Positions 51,640 to 63,641 of a stretch of DNA of 64,000 bases are shown piece after piece. Source of the stretch: Gp6-AA40 sp963741135 (GTDB taxonomy: Bacteria > Acidobacteriota > Vicinamibacteria > Vicinamibacterales > UBA2999); assembly GCA_963741135.1 (NCBI GenBank), contig CAVUHC010000007.1:620001-684000 (forward strand), given 5' to 3'. Positions within the stretch are counted from its first letter, which is position 1. Each line of letters begins with the position of its first letter. Both the position numbers and the translations under genes were made by a program. The notes beneath the pieces were generated by a model, which ran no database searches, was not told where the DNA came from, and saw only the letters and a list, made by a program, of their open reading frames with translations.

Positions 51640-53001
51640 GTGCCAGTACGCAGATTCCTGTTGTCGGTCTTGGTATGCGCGTTGTCCGTCGGTGAGGCGT
51701 CAGCGCAGAATTGGTCGTTCGACGCGCGCAAGGTGGCGCTCGGCTCACCCGGGAGTGGTGAAAATCTCGCGTCCCGGATGATCACCGAAGAAAACGACTA
51801 CCGCTCGATCGTGCTTCCGTTCGGGCTAATTCAGGTATTCCGCGACTTCGACAGGCTCAATCCCAGCAAGGACGGCTTCGATCTGATCCGGACGATGGAA
51901 TATGCGGCTGCGCCGCTGCACTACACGTTCGGGCGCGGCGCGACGAGCCCCGGGGAGATCGATCAGCGAACCGGGCTCAATAACTTCGTGGTCGATATCC
52001 GTGACGCCCAACTGAGTCGCGACCTGAATCGCTATCGCGGGTCTGCGCCGGCAAACCAGCCGCGTGCCGAGGGGCTCGCGTCGCCGAACTGGGGCGGCAC
52101 GATCAAGGTCAAGAAAGGCCCAGACGGAACCTTTCAAGGCGTGTACGTCGGAGCCGGCCCGTACGTGTCGATGCAAAACGACGTGAACTTCGATCAGCAA
52201 TTGATCGACATTCTCGGGTCGCCGTCGCCGATCTACATCCCGAATACCCAGATGCGGATTGGCAGCGCGACGCGAGGCCAGATGGCGCTGGCGATCACTG
52301 GAGGCTATCGTGGGCGCTTCGCATTGCCGGCAGGCACCTCCGACCGCGACGGCATCTACGTCGCCGCGAACTACAACTATCTACATGGGTTCCGGTACGA
52401 AGATGTCAATCTGGCGCTTCGCCTCGATACCGATGCCACCGGTATGCTCACGTACAGCCCATTTCTTCCCACTCCGCTGCTCGTGACGCGTGAGAACGCG
52501 ACGTCGGGAACCGGCCGTGCACTCGATTTCGGTGTCGGCGCGGTCGTCAATCGATGGGAAACGGGGTTCGGCGTGAACGGAGTGGCCAACCGTATCGACT
52601 GGACGCAGGTCGAGCGGACCACATATTCGCTCGGCAACCCGTTCCTCGGCGATTCGGACTTCGCCGAGAGCTTTCCGCAGCTGCGCGGTGACACCAGAGT
52701 CGAGCTGCCGATCGATTACCGCGGCAATGTGGCCTACACAGCGGACGTCTGGACAGCGGTGGTCGAAGCCGGCAAGGGTTACGGCGGCAACTCGTTCCAC
52801 GGCGGATATGAGTACCGCGTAGGTTCGATCGCGCTGCGTGGCGGCGGGATGTACACACGCAAGCTGTGGAATCCGTCGGCCGGTATCGGGTTTGGCATGG
52901 GCGGGCGGACAGCGCTGGACCTGGCGGTGTACGGCAATGCCGCGAACGTCGAGCGCAAGCGGCGTCCCGCGGTTGCGGTGTCGCTGCGTTTCAATCACTG
53001 A
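51640..53001 (+). CDS. Outer-membrane beta-barrel protein
   Basis: 453 aa from GTG 51640 with a signal peptide (ends ASAQ). Alternating aromatic and polar strands (YVAANYNYLHGFRYEDVNLA; AVVEAGKGYGGNSFHGGYEY; GSIALRGGGMYTRKLWNPSA) and a conserved C-terminal strand (AVAVSLRFNH) fit a barrel of 12 or more strands. A loop at residues ~85-125 contains NNFVVDIRDAQLSRDLNRYR. No substrate or partner can be given. Confidence 0.7.
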   Translation: MPVRRFLLSVLVCALSVGEASAQNWSFDARKVALGSPGSGENLASRMITEENDYRSIVLPFGLIQVFRDFDRLNPSKDGFDLIRTMEYAAAPLHYTFGRGATSPGEIDQRTGLNNFVVDIRDAQLSRDLNRYRGSAPANQPRAEGLASPNWGGTIKVKKGPDGTFQGVYVGAGPYVSMQNDVNFDQQLIDILGSPSPIYIPNTQMRIGSATRGQMALAITGGYRGRFALPAGTSDRDGIYVAANYNYLHGFRYEDVNLALRLDTDATGMLTYSPFLPTPLLVTRENATSGTGRALDFGVGAVVNRWETGFGVNGVANRIDWTQVERTTYSLGNPFLGDSDFAESFPQLRGDTRVELPIDYRGNVAYTADVWTAVVEAGKGYGGNSFHGGYEYRVGSIALRGGGMYTRKLWNPSAGIGFGMGGRTALDLAVYGNAANVERKRRPAVAVSLRFNH

Positions 53002-53004
53002 TCT

Positions 53005-53370
53005 CTACGAGAGCCACGAAGGCCACGAAGACGGATTGGCTAGTTCGTCTTCGTGGCGGCCGTGACGATCGCCACCACTGGATGATGATCCGACCCGGAC
53101 GGGAACAAAGAAGCTCGCGAGGCCGTGCCGGGCGGCGAGCGTCGCGGCGCTCTGTTCACCGCTCTCAATGTCTTCCTGCAGCAGCGCTACGTAAGCGTGC
53201 GGCGGCGTGCCAGTCAGTGCGCCCGAGGCGAGATCGCCGAGGAAGCGCGGCAGGTCGCCGCGCCTGACGTGCATGTTCCACGTCGCGACGGCAAAGACGA
53301 TTTGTGATCCACGAGGAGTCGCAGAAAAGCTGGGAACGTGCGGTCGCGCACACGATGCGGCCAGTAGCGC
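53005..53370 (-). pseudogene. Endonuclease/exonuclease/phosphatase-family lipoprotein fragment
   Basis: The region between the barrel and permease genes holds a minus-strand frame with a lipobox-like start (VALLAASCARP), IVFAVATWNMHVRRGDLPRF (first EEP motif, Asn in WN) and AYVALLQEDIESGEQSAATL (metal-binding Glu in LLQE). The fold should continue for another ~150 residues with the HxD/GDFN and SDH motifs, but after FFVPVR the frame runs into the CACGAAG repeat and stops. No ATG or GTG start is seen. It is best read as a remnant of an EEP-family gene cut by the repeat. Confidence 0.6.
53011..53060. repeat. CACGAAG-type inverted repeat, copy 4
   Basis: GAGCCACGAAGGCCACGAAGACGG and TTCGTCTTCGTGGC. 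It lies between the outer-membrane barrel gene and a truncated phosphatase-family gene, whose reading frame runs into it. Confidence 0.85.
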
Positions 53371-53377
53371 GACGCGA

Positions 53378-54871
53378 CTATGCCGTAGCAGCCCTTGCCC
53401 GGCGCAGCCACAAGAAGACGGGAATTCCCATCAGAACGATCGCGAACCCAGGCCATGTCGTCGCGGGGCGATATATCAAAAGCACTGCCAGAATAGTCGC
53501 CGCAGCAGCTATGTACAGCGCCGGGACTACAGGGTATCCAACCGTGCGATAAGGTCGCGGGACCTCCGGCATCGTGATCCGAAGACGAAATACCCCGGCA
53601 ATCGTGAGGATGTAAAAGAGGAGAGCGGCCGAGACTACGTAGTCGAGGAGGTTTCCATACAGGTTTCCGTATTGCGCCGTCGCTGAATCGTATGTGCGGG
53701 GGATCACCAGCAAAATCGCCCAGGCCCCTTGCAACGCAAGCCCCCACGCAGGCACGTTCGCGTCGTTGAGTCTGCCGGCCCGGTCAAAAAACAGCTTGTC
53801 ACGCGCCATCGCGTAGTACGCGCGAGCGCCAGCCAGAATCAGGCCGTTGTTGCAACCGAATGTCGAAAGCATGATCGCCAACGCCATGATGCTTCCACCC
53901 AAGCCAGGCACAATGGCTTCGATCGTCGCTGTCCCAACCCGGTCGGACGGCGCATGCTGGATGGATTCAAACGGCAGTGTGACCAGGTAGGCCACGTTCG
54001 CAAGCAAATAGAGGGAGATGACGATGACAGTTCCGAACGCCAGCGATAGGGGAATATTGCGTCGCGGGTCCTTCACTTCACCCGCGGTAAACGTGATGTT
54101 GTTCCATGCGTCCGCGGAAAATAACGACCCGGTTTGCGACACGCACAATGCGACGAATACACCGTAGGCCGTCAGCACTGACACGCCGTCCACGATCGGC
54201 TCAAAACCTCGCGGACGCCAGAGGTCGCCGAAATTCATCCGCACGGCATCAGTGTTCCAACCAATCACGACACCGACCAGGATCAGTGCCAGCAGCCCAC
54301 CTGTCTTCGCGGTTGTAAAAATGTTTTGAATCGCTTTCCCGTACTTCAGTCCCCATGTGTTGGTCCACGTCAATCCGGCGATGAGCACAATCGCGACGAC
54401 CTGTGCCGTCGACAACGAGAGCGCATATCCCGACGACAGATGCACTGGCGGGATGAGATATCGACTCTCAGAGATCCACGGGAACAACACGCCGGCGAAC
54501 CGCGCAAATGCGACGGAAACGGCCGCGATCGTTCCTGTCTGGATGACCGTAAAGAGCGTCCAGCCGTACAGGAAGCCGCACATCGGGTTATAGGCTGTGC
54601 GCAAGTAGACGTACTGCCCGCCAGCCTTGGGCATCATCGCAGCGAGCTCTCCGTACGACAGGGCGGCGGTGATCGTCAGGGCTCCCGTTACGATCCAGGC
54701 AACCAGCAGCCATCCGGGACTGCCGAGCTGCCGTGCCATTGCGGCCGATACGATGAAGATTCCGGACCCGATCATCGATCCACTGACCACCATCGTTGAG
54801 TCAAAAAGACCCAGTTGGCGCTTGAAGTCAGTTTCGAGCGTGGTTGCCTCTACCGAGTGCACGTCAGCCAT
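53378..54871 (-). CDS. APC-family amino acid permease
   Basis: 497 aa with 12 membrane segments. The first contains VVSGSMIGSGIFIVSAAMAR, the GSGIF substrate-binding motif of APC transporters; ALSYGELAAMMPKAGGQYVY and AGEVKDPRRNIPLSLAFGT are further family signatures. The overall pattern is closest to LAT-like amino acid permeases. ATG 54871 has GGATGAGG upstream. The substrate is unknown. It is divergent from the ribosomal operon. Confidence 0.92.
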   Translation of the reverse strand: MADVHSVEATTLETDFKRQLGLFDSTMVVSGSMIGSGIFIVSAAMARQLGSPGWLLVAWIVTGALTITAALSYGELAAMMPKAGGQYVYLRTAYNPMCGFLYGWTLFTVIQTGTIAAVSVAFARFAGVLFPWISESRYLIPPVHLSSGYALSLSTAQVVAIVLIAGLTWTNTWGLKYGKAIQNIFTTAKTGGLLALILVGVVIGWNTDAVRMNFGDLWRPRGFEPIVDGVSVLTAYGVFVALCVSQTGSLFSADAWNNITFTAGEVKDPRRNIPLSLAFGTVIVISLYLLANVAYLVTLPFESIQHAPSDRVGTATIEAIVPGLGGSIMALAIMLSTFGCNNGLILAGARAYYAMARDKLFFDRAGRLNDANVPAWGLALQGAWAILLVIPRTYDSATAQYGNLYGNLLDYVVSAALLFYILTIAGVFRLRITMPEVPRPYRTVGYPVVPALYIAAAATILAVLLIYRPATTWPGFAIVLMGIPVFLWLRRARAATA

Positions 54872-54968
54872 ATACCTCATCCCGTCCTGGAGTCGGCAAG
54901 CAGGATAACCCACGCCAGAGATGGACCTCACGCTCAGGACTGGCTGGTCGTGGACCCCATGCAAACTG

Positions 54969-54998
54969 TTGCGCAATCAAGAATGTGCGTGCTATATT
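54969..54998 (+). promoter_or_regulatory. Candidate sigma70-type promoter of the str-S10 operon
   Basis: TTGCGC and TATATT are separated by 18 bases, about 345 bases before rpsL, in the 470-base gap after the divergent permease gene. It is the best match to a housekeeping promoter there. The leader between it and rpsL has no open gene but holds a short inverted pair (CTAGGACACC...CTATCTAG) and a repeat at 55256. Confidence 0.4.
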
Positions 54999-55255
54999 CG
55001 TCAGGTTCTCTTGGGGCTAGGACACCCTATCTAGTCCCAACCGCACTCGGAAATAGCCGCGACCGTGCCGTCGATAGACGGTTTGCCTTCGCGCATCACA
55101 CAGATAGGGTCATCAGTTTCAGGTGCCAGATCCGGCTGGGTGCCGGTCTTCAGGCCTGAAACGCCGCGCAGGCTGTGAACGCTCGCAGCCTTTTGTCGCG
55201 CGTCAAGCGGAGCAGCCGGGCGCAGCTTTCCCGTCTGTACGCGAATGAGCGTTGC

Positions 55256-55337
55256 GACATACGAATCGACGAGTCGACGAATGGGCACATTCCAATTCGT
55301 CAATTCGTGGGTTCGTATGTTCGTCAATTCAGAATTG
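55256..55337. repeat. ATACGAATCGACGAAT inverted repeat
   Basis: GACATACGAATCGACGAGTCGACGAATGGG and CATTCCAATTCGTCAATTCGTGGGTTCGTATGTTCGTC are near-complementary and would fold into a hairpin of about 30 bp directly before the rpsL start. It overlaps the rpsL ribosome-binding area (TCAGAATTGATTT), which has no clear Shine-Dalgarno. Confidence 0.75.
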
Positions 55338-55341
55338 ATTT

Positions 55342-55716
55342 ATGCCGACTATCAGTCAGCTCGTTCGCCAGGGACGCAAGAAGATCGTCACGAAGACGAA
55401 GAGTCCAGCCCTGCAGGTGAGTCCGCAGAAGCGGGGCGTCTGCGTGCGCGTGTTCACCCAGACCCCGAAGAAGCCGAATTCGGCGCTCCGGAAGGTGGCG
55501 CGCGTCCGGCTCACCAATGGCATTGAAGTCACGACCTATATTCCCGGGGTCGGCCACAACCTGCAGGAGCACTCGCTGGTGCTGATTCGCGGCGGCCGCG
55601 TGAAGGACCTGCCGGGTGTCCGTTACCACGTCGTGCGCGGCACGCTCGACGCCGTCGGCGTCCAGGGCCGTAAGCAGGGTCGTTCCAAGTACGGAGCGAA
55701 AAGGCCGAAGCAATGA
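55342..55716 (+). CDS. rpsL: Ribosomal protein S12
   Basis: Complete uS12, 124 aa. TPKKPNSALRKVARVRLTNG and RGGRVKDLPGVRYHVVRG carry the decoding-centre lysines in their wild-type (streptomycin-sensitive) state. It is the first gene of the str-S10 operon. No indel. Confidence 0.98.
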   Translation: MPTISQLVRQGRKKIVTKTKSPALQVSPQKRGVCVRVFTQTPKKPNSALRKVARVRLTNGIEVTTYIPGVGHNLQEHSLVLIRGGRVKDLPGVRYHVVRGTLDAVGVQGRKQGRSKYGAKRPKQ

Positions 55717-55743
55717 GTCCCGTATCCCGACAGGATTACAGAT

Positions 55744-56218
55744 ATGCCTCGTAGACGCGAAATTCCGAAGCGCGAACTTGTCGCGGACCCGGTGTACAGC
55801 AGCACGCTCGTCACCAAGTTCATCAACACCGTGATGAGCGACGGCAAGAAGAGCACCGCCGAACGCATTCTTTATAAGAGCTTCGACATCATCAAGGAGC
55901 GGACCGGCGACGATCCGCTGAAGGTGTTCAAGAAGGCGCTCGACAACGTGAAGCCGAGCCTCGAGGTGAAGTCACGACGCGTCGGCGGCTCGAACTACCA
56001 GGTGCCCGTGGAAGTGAATCCGAACCGGCGCCTGTCGCTCAGCATCCGCTGGCTCGTCACGCTACGCGCGCTCGCGCGGCGACGGCAAGACGATGCAGGA
56101 GAAGTTTGCGAACGAGCTGCTCGACGCCGCCAATCTCCGCGGCGGCGCCGTGAAGAAGCGCGAAGACACGCACCGGATGGCAGAGGCGAATAAGGCCTTT
56201 GCTCACTATCGCTGGTAA
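55744..56218 (+). CDS. rpsG: Ribosomal protein S7, one frameshift
   Basis: uS7, ~157 aa after correction. The N-terminal two-thirds (PRRREIPKRELVADPVYSST; KSRRVGGSNYQVPVEVNPNR) is normal, then an extra base near 56062 shifts the frame. The true end reads YARSRGDGKTMQEKFANELL through HRMAEANKAFAHYRW to the TAA at 56216. As the gene is essential, the extra base must be an error or be bypassed. Confidence 0.95.
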
Positions 56219-56230
56219 GGAACAAGCAAT

Positions 56231-56303
56231 GAACCACGAAGCGCGCGAAGGTCACGAAGTCATTCTTGTGATCCTTCGTGTATTTCGTGGCCTTCGTGGT
56301 TAA
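56231..56303. repeat. CACGAAG-type inverted repeat, copy 5
   Basis: AACCACGAAGCGCGCGAAGGTCACGAAG and GATCCTTCGTGTATTTCGTGGCCTTCGTGGTT, nearly the whole spacer between rpsG and fusA. Very similar to copy 6 at 63561. Confidence 0.9.
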
Positions 56304-56315
56304 GGAACGTTAGTA

Positions 56316-58424
<2,109 letters not shown>

Positions 58425-58445
58425 GGGCGGACCTTCAGGTCCGCC
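58425..58445. repeat. GGCGGACC...GGTCCGCC palindrome between fusA and tuf
   Basis: GGGCGGACC-TTCA-GGTCCGCC starts immediately after the fusA stop codon. Confidence 0.85.
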
Positions 58446-58469
58446 TAATTGGACGGAGACGGTATCGCG

Positions 58470-59671
<1,202 letters not shown>

Positions 59672-59673
59672 CG

Positions 59674-59702
59674 GATCCCGGATCGCCCGATCCCCGATCC
59701 CT
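59674..59702. repeat. GGATCCCGGATCGCCCGATCCCCGATCCC repeat
   Basis: Short tandem GATCCC units between tuf and rpsJ, just before the rpsJ ribosome site. Confidence 0.6.
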
Positions 59703-59715
59703 ACGGAGTTCAGCA

Positions 59716-60051
<336 letters not shown>

Positions 60052-60160
60052 GGGATAGGGGATTAGGGGATAGGGGGAAGGGCTGTGTTAGGCGTTAGTC
60101 GCCTAGTTCTTGGCGCAACCCTTCCCGCTTCCCCATCCCCGCACCTTCCCCCTGACAGGA
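60052..60160. repeat. GGGGATAGGGGATTA tandem repeat with inverted arm
   Basis: AGGGGATAGGGGATTAGGGGATAGGGGGAAGGG, and later CCCTTCCCGCTTCCCCATCCCCGCACCTTCCCCC, its rough complement. It occupies the whole rpsJ-rplC spacer. Confidence 0.8.
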
Positions 60161-60167
60161 CATAGTC

Positions 60168-60852
60168 ATGGTCACAGGGCTGATTGGCAAGAAAGTCGGA
60201 ATGACGCAGCTGTTCACGCCGGACGGCGTCGTGCACCCGGCGACGGTGCTCAAGGCGGGACCGTGCGTGGTCTCGCAGGTGAAGACCGTGGACCACGACG
60301 GCTACGAGGCGGTGCAGCTCGGGCTCGTCGAGGCGCGGCCGCACAAGGAGAACAAGCCGACCGAGGGGCACTTCAAGAAGGCCGGCGTGCCGCCGACGCG
60401 CGTGCGCCGTGAGGTTCGCCTCAAGGCGGGCGGCGATCCGGTGAAGGCCGGCGACCAGGTCAACGTGTCGATGTTCGCCGATGGCGAGCGCGTGGACGTC
60501 ATCGGGACGAGCCGCGGCAAGGGCTTCCAGGGCGTCGTCAAGCGTCACCACTTCAAGGGCGGCCGCATGTCGCACGGCTCGATGTTCCACCGCGCGCCGG
60601 GCTCGATCGGCGCCTCGTCGTACCCGTCGCGCGTCGTCAAGGGCATGCGGATGGGCGGCCACATGGGGGCGAGCCAGCGTCACGACGCGCAACCTGAAGG
60701 TGCTGCGCGTGGATCCGGAGAACAACCTGCTGCTCGTCGAGGGCTCGGTGCCCGGCGGCCCGAACGCGATCGTCGTGATTCGCAAGGCGGTGGCGGCCAA
60801 GACCATCAAGGTCGCGCAGGTCGAGCCGACGAAGAAGAAGGGCAAGAAGTAG
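60168..60852 (+). CDS. rplC: Ribosomal protein L3, one frameshift
   Basis: uL3, ~227 aa after correction. LIGKKVGMTQLFTPDG and the ribosome-centre loop GKGFQGVVKRHHFKGGRMSH are intact. An extra base at ~60676 shifts the frame; the end is GASRVTTRNLKVLRVDPENN to KKKGKK at 60852. Confidence 0.95.
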
Positions 60853-60874
60853 AACCTCGAAGGCATGAAGATTC

Positions 60875-61496
60875 ATGACTGTTGATGTCGTCAACGCAGA
60901 GAACCAGAAGGTCGGCTCGGTCGATCTCCGCGACGAGGTGTTCGGCGGTCGCGTGAAGACGGACCTGATTCACGAGTCGGTCGTGCGCGCCAACGCCGCC
61001 GAGCGCCGTGGCACGCACGCCACCAAGACCCGCGCGATGGTCAGCGGCAGCGGCAAGAAGCCGTGGCGGCAGAAGGGCACCGGCCGGGCGCGCGTCGGCG
61101 AGATCCGCAACCCGCTGTGGCGGAAGGGCGGCACGATGTTCGGCCCGCAGCCGCGCAGCTACGAATACCAGCTGCCGAAGAAGGTCGAGAAGGGCGCGCT
61201 GCGCGCCGCGCTGACGCAGAAGCTGCGCGACGGCGAGGTGACCGTCGTCGAGGCGCTGACCGTCGGCGAGATCAAGACGCGAGGCGGCGGCCGAGATGCT
61301 GAAGCGGCTCGGGGTCGAGGGGAAGGCGCTGCTCGTGGACGTGAAGCCGGAGGACAAGCTGACGCTGTCGGTGCGGAACATCGAGGGCGTCCGCCTGCTG
61401 GCGAGCAACCGCGTGAGCGCCCGCGACGTGATGAACACGCGCCGCGTGGTGCTGACGCGCGCGGCGATCGAGAAGCTGCAGGAAGCGCTCGGATAG
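60875..61496 (+). CDS. rplD: Ribosomal protein L4, one frameshift
   Basis: uL4, ~206 aa after correction. The loop TRAMVSGSGKKPWRQKGTGR and KGGTMFGPQPRSYEYQLPKK are characteristic. An extra base at ~61282 shifts the frame; the true end continues AAAEMLKRLGVEGKALLVDV to EKLQEALG. Confidence 0.95.
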
Positions 61497-61511
61497 GGCA
61501 GAGGTACGGCG

Positions 61512-61803
61512 ATGAAACTGACACAGCGTTCTGCGGCGCCCGCTCATCACCGAGAAGACCACGGTCATCCGCGAGGACGGCCGCACGCTGGTGTTCCAGG
61601 TGGCGATGGACGCCAACAAGATCGACATCAAGAAGGCCGTCGAGCAGCTGCTCGGCTCGAAGGTGCAGAGCGTCCGCACGTCGCTGGCGCACGGCAAGTT
61701 CAAGCGCCAGGGCAAGTACATGGGCCGCCGCTCGGACTGGAAGAAGGCGTACGTGAAGCTGCGGGACGGCGAGAAGCTTCCGGACTTCCTGCAGGGGGCG
61801 TAG
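61512..61803 (+). CDS. rplW: Ribosomal protein L23, one frameshift
   Basis: uL23, ~96 aa. The N-terminus MKLT is followed by an extra base at ~61525, after which VLRRPLITEKTTVIREDG, FQVAMDANKIDIKKAVEQLL and KRQGKYMGRRSDWKKAYVKL give the complete protein that binds near the peptide exit tunnel. Confidence 0.95.
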
Positions 61804-61809
61804 GACATC

Positions 61810-62637
61810 ATGCCGATTCGCAAATACAACCCGACCTCGCCCGGCGTCCGCGGCAAGACCTCGCTCACGTTCGACGAGATCACGACGAACGAGCCGTACC
61901 GGTCCGCTGACGGAGAACCTGCACACGTCCGGCGGCCGCGACAACAAGGGTCACCTGACCTCCTGGTGGCGCGGCGGCGGGCACAAGCGGCTGTACCGCG
62001 TGATCGACTTCAAGCGCGACAAGAAGGACATCCCGGCGAAGGTCGCGACGGTCGAGTACGACCCGAACCGCTCGGCGCGGATCGCGCTGCTGACCTACGC
62101 GGACGGCGAGAAGCGCTACATCCTGCAGCCGCTCGGGCTGAAGGTCGGCGACACGATCGTCGCGGGCGACAACGTCGACATCCTGCCCGGGCAACTGCCT
62201 GCCGCTGAAGAACATTCCGCTCGGCACGCAGATCCACAACGTGGAGCTGCGTCCCGGCAAGGGCGGACAGATCGCGCGCAGCGCCGGATCGTCGGTGCAG
62301 CTGGTGGCGCGCGAAGGCGAATACGCCTCGGTGCGCATGCCGTCGGGCGAGATTCGCAAGATCAACGTCGAGTGCGTCGCGACGATCGGCCAGGTCGGCA
62401 ACCTCGATCACGAGAACGTGTCGATCGGCAAGGCCGGACGCAGCCGCTGGCTCGGCCAGCGCCCGCACGTGCGCGGCGTGGCGATGAACCCGGTGGATCA
62501 CCCGCTCGGCGGCGGTGAAGGCAAGACGTCGGGTGGCCGCCACCCGGTGACGCCGTGGGGCCAGCCGACGAAGGGCTACAAGACGCGCCGCCGCAAGGAC
62601 AGCAGATCGCTTCATCGTGCAGCGGAGAACGAAATAG
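61810..62637 (+). CDS. rplB: Ribosomal protein L2, three frameshifts
   Basis: uL2, ~275 aa after correction. RKYNPTSPGVRGKTSLTFDE is normal. Extra bases at ~61906 (SLTENLHTSGGRDNKGHL), ~62190 (GGG; DILPGNCLPLKNIPLGTQI) and ~62608 (FIVQRRTK, the end) move the frame. The peptidyl-transferase-associated segment HPVTPWGQPTKGYKTRRRK and the conserved MNPVDHPLGGGEGKT are intact. Three indels in one essential gene argue for consensus error. Confidence 0.95.
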
Positions 62638-62639
62638 CC

Positions 62640-62695
62640 GGCAGCACGCAGCCGGTGGCCGGCAGGAAGGCCCTGCCAGCTGCGCGCTGCCAGTT
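62640..62695. repeat. GGCAGC stem-loop between rplB and rpsS
   Basis: GGCAGCACGCAGC and GCTGCGCGCTGCC pair, enclosing a second palindrome GGCCGGCAGG-AA-GGCCCTGCC. Together they form a nested hairpin filling the spacer. Confidence 0.7.
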
Positions 62696-62716
62696 CCGAG
62701 CTGACAGGATTCAGAT

Positions 62717-63039
62717 ATGAGCCGATCGCTGAAAAAGGGACCGTTCGTCGACACGCCGCTGCTCGAGAAGCTCGAGGCGATGAACCGGGCCAACGAGAAG
62801 AAGGTCATCAAGACCTGGTCGCGGCGCTCGACGGTGATTCCCGAGATGGTCGGGCACACGATGGCGGTGCACAACGGGAAGAAGTTCATCCCGGTGTACG
62901 TGACCGAGAACATGGTCGGCCACAAGCTCGGCGAGTTCGCGCCGACGCGCACGTTCAAGGGTCACACGACGAAGACCGAGAAGGCGGCCGCGGCCGCGCC
63001 GGCGGCCGGCGCTCCGGCTGCGCGGGCGGCAAGGGCTAG
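62717..63039 (+). CDS. rpsS: Ribosomal protein S19
   Basis: uS19 core of ~90 aa: SRSLKKGPFVDTPLLEKLEA, VIKTWSRRSTVIPEMVGHTM and KLGEFAPTRTFKGHTTKTEK. After this an Ala-rich stretch (AAAAAPAAGAPAAR) follows and the frame runs without a stop into rplV. A TAG at 63037 in another frame, preceded by GGKG, is probably the real end, so one base is missing (or two added) near 63000-63030. Read literally, the protein would be fused to L22. Confidence 0.9.
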
Positions 63040-63085
63040 CGCGAGGCGCCAACGCGTTAGAGGCGAAGAGAGGCGAATTCGAATC

Positions 63086-63553
63086 ATGGTGGAAGCAATC
63101 GCGACGGCACGAGGCATCCGCACCTCCGCGCAGAAGGCGGGACTCGTTTTGGAGCTGATTCGCGGCAAGGGCGTCAACCAGGCGCTCGCGACGCTGCAGT
63201 TCACGCGGAAGACGATCGCGCGCGAGATCGCGAAGGTGCTGCGATCGGCGGTCGCCAACGCGCAGCAGCAGGACGGGTTCAGCGGCGACATCGAGCGGCT
63301 GTATGTGTCGGCGTGCTACGCCAACCAGGGGTCGTCGATGAAGCGTGTGCGTCCGGCCCCGATGGGCCGTGCGTTCCGCGTCGTCAAGCGCACCGCGCAC
63401 CTGACGGTGCAGGTCGCGGAGCGGCCGCTCAAGATCGCACGGGTGGCCACGGACGGAGACGCGGCGGCGAAGCCGGCCCGCGCGAAGAAGACGGCCGACG
63501 ACGCCGGCGCTAAGAAGACGACGGCCAAGAAATCGGCCGCGGCCAAGGCGTAA
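63086..63553 (+). CDS. rplV: Ribosomal protein L22 with basic C-terminal tail
   Basis: uL22 core: IRTSAQKAGLVLELIRGKGV, LRSAVANAQQQDGFSGDIER, GSSMKRVRPAPMGRAFRVVK and the ending RTAHLTVQVAE. The frame continues for about 40 Lys/Ala-rich residues (ARAKKTADDAGAKKTTAKKS), a tail longer than in E. coli L22. ATG 63086 follows GAGAGGCG. The frame is continuous with rpsS upstream. Confidence 0.93.
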   Translation: MVEAIATARGIRTSAQKAGLVLELIRGKGVNQALATLQFTRKTIAREIAKVLRSAVANAQQQDGFSGDIERLYVSACYANQGSSMKRVRPAPMGRAFRVVKRTAHLTVQVAERPLKIARVATDGDAAAKPARAKKTADDAGAKKTTAKKSAAAKA

Positions 63554-63560
63554 TGAAATG

Positions 63561-63629
63561 CAACCACGACGCGCGCGAAGGACACGAAAATGCTTGACTT
63601 CGTGCATTTCGTGGCCTTCGTGGTTAAGG
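63561..63629. repeat. CACGAAG-type inverted repeat, copy 6
   Basis: AACCACGACGCGCGCGAAGGACACGAAAATG and CTTCGTGCATTTCGTGGCCTTCGTGGTT, filling the rplV-rpsC spacer. Nearly the same as copy 5 at 56231. Confidence 0.9.
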
Positions 63630-63641
63630 ACAGGAGATAAC

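Noticed and set aside
54872..55341. tRNA or other structural RNA upstream of rpsL
   Set aside because: No cloverleaf with a TPsiC-like segment is seen; only simple inverted repeats.
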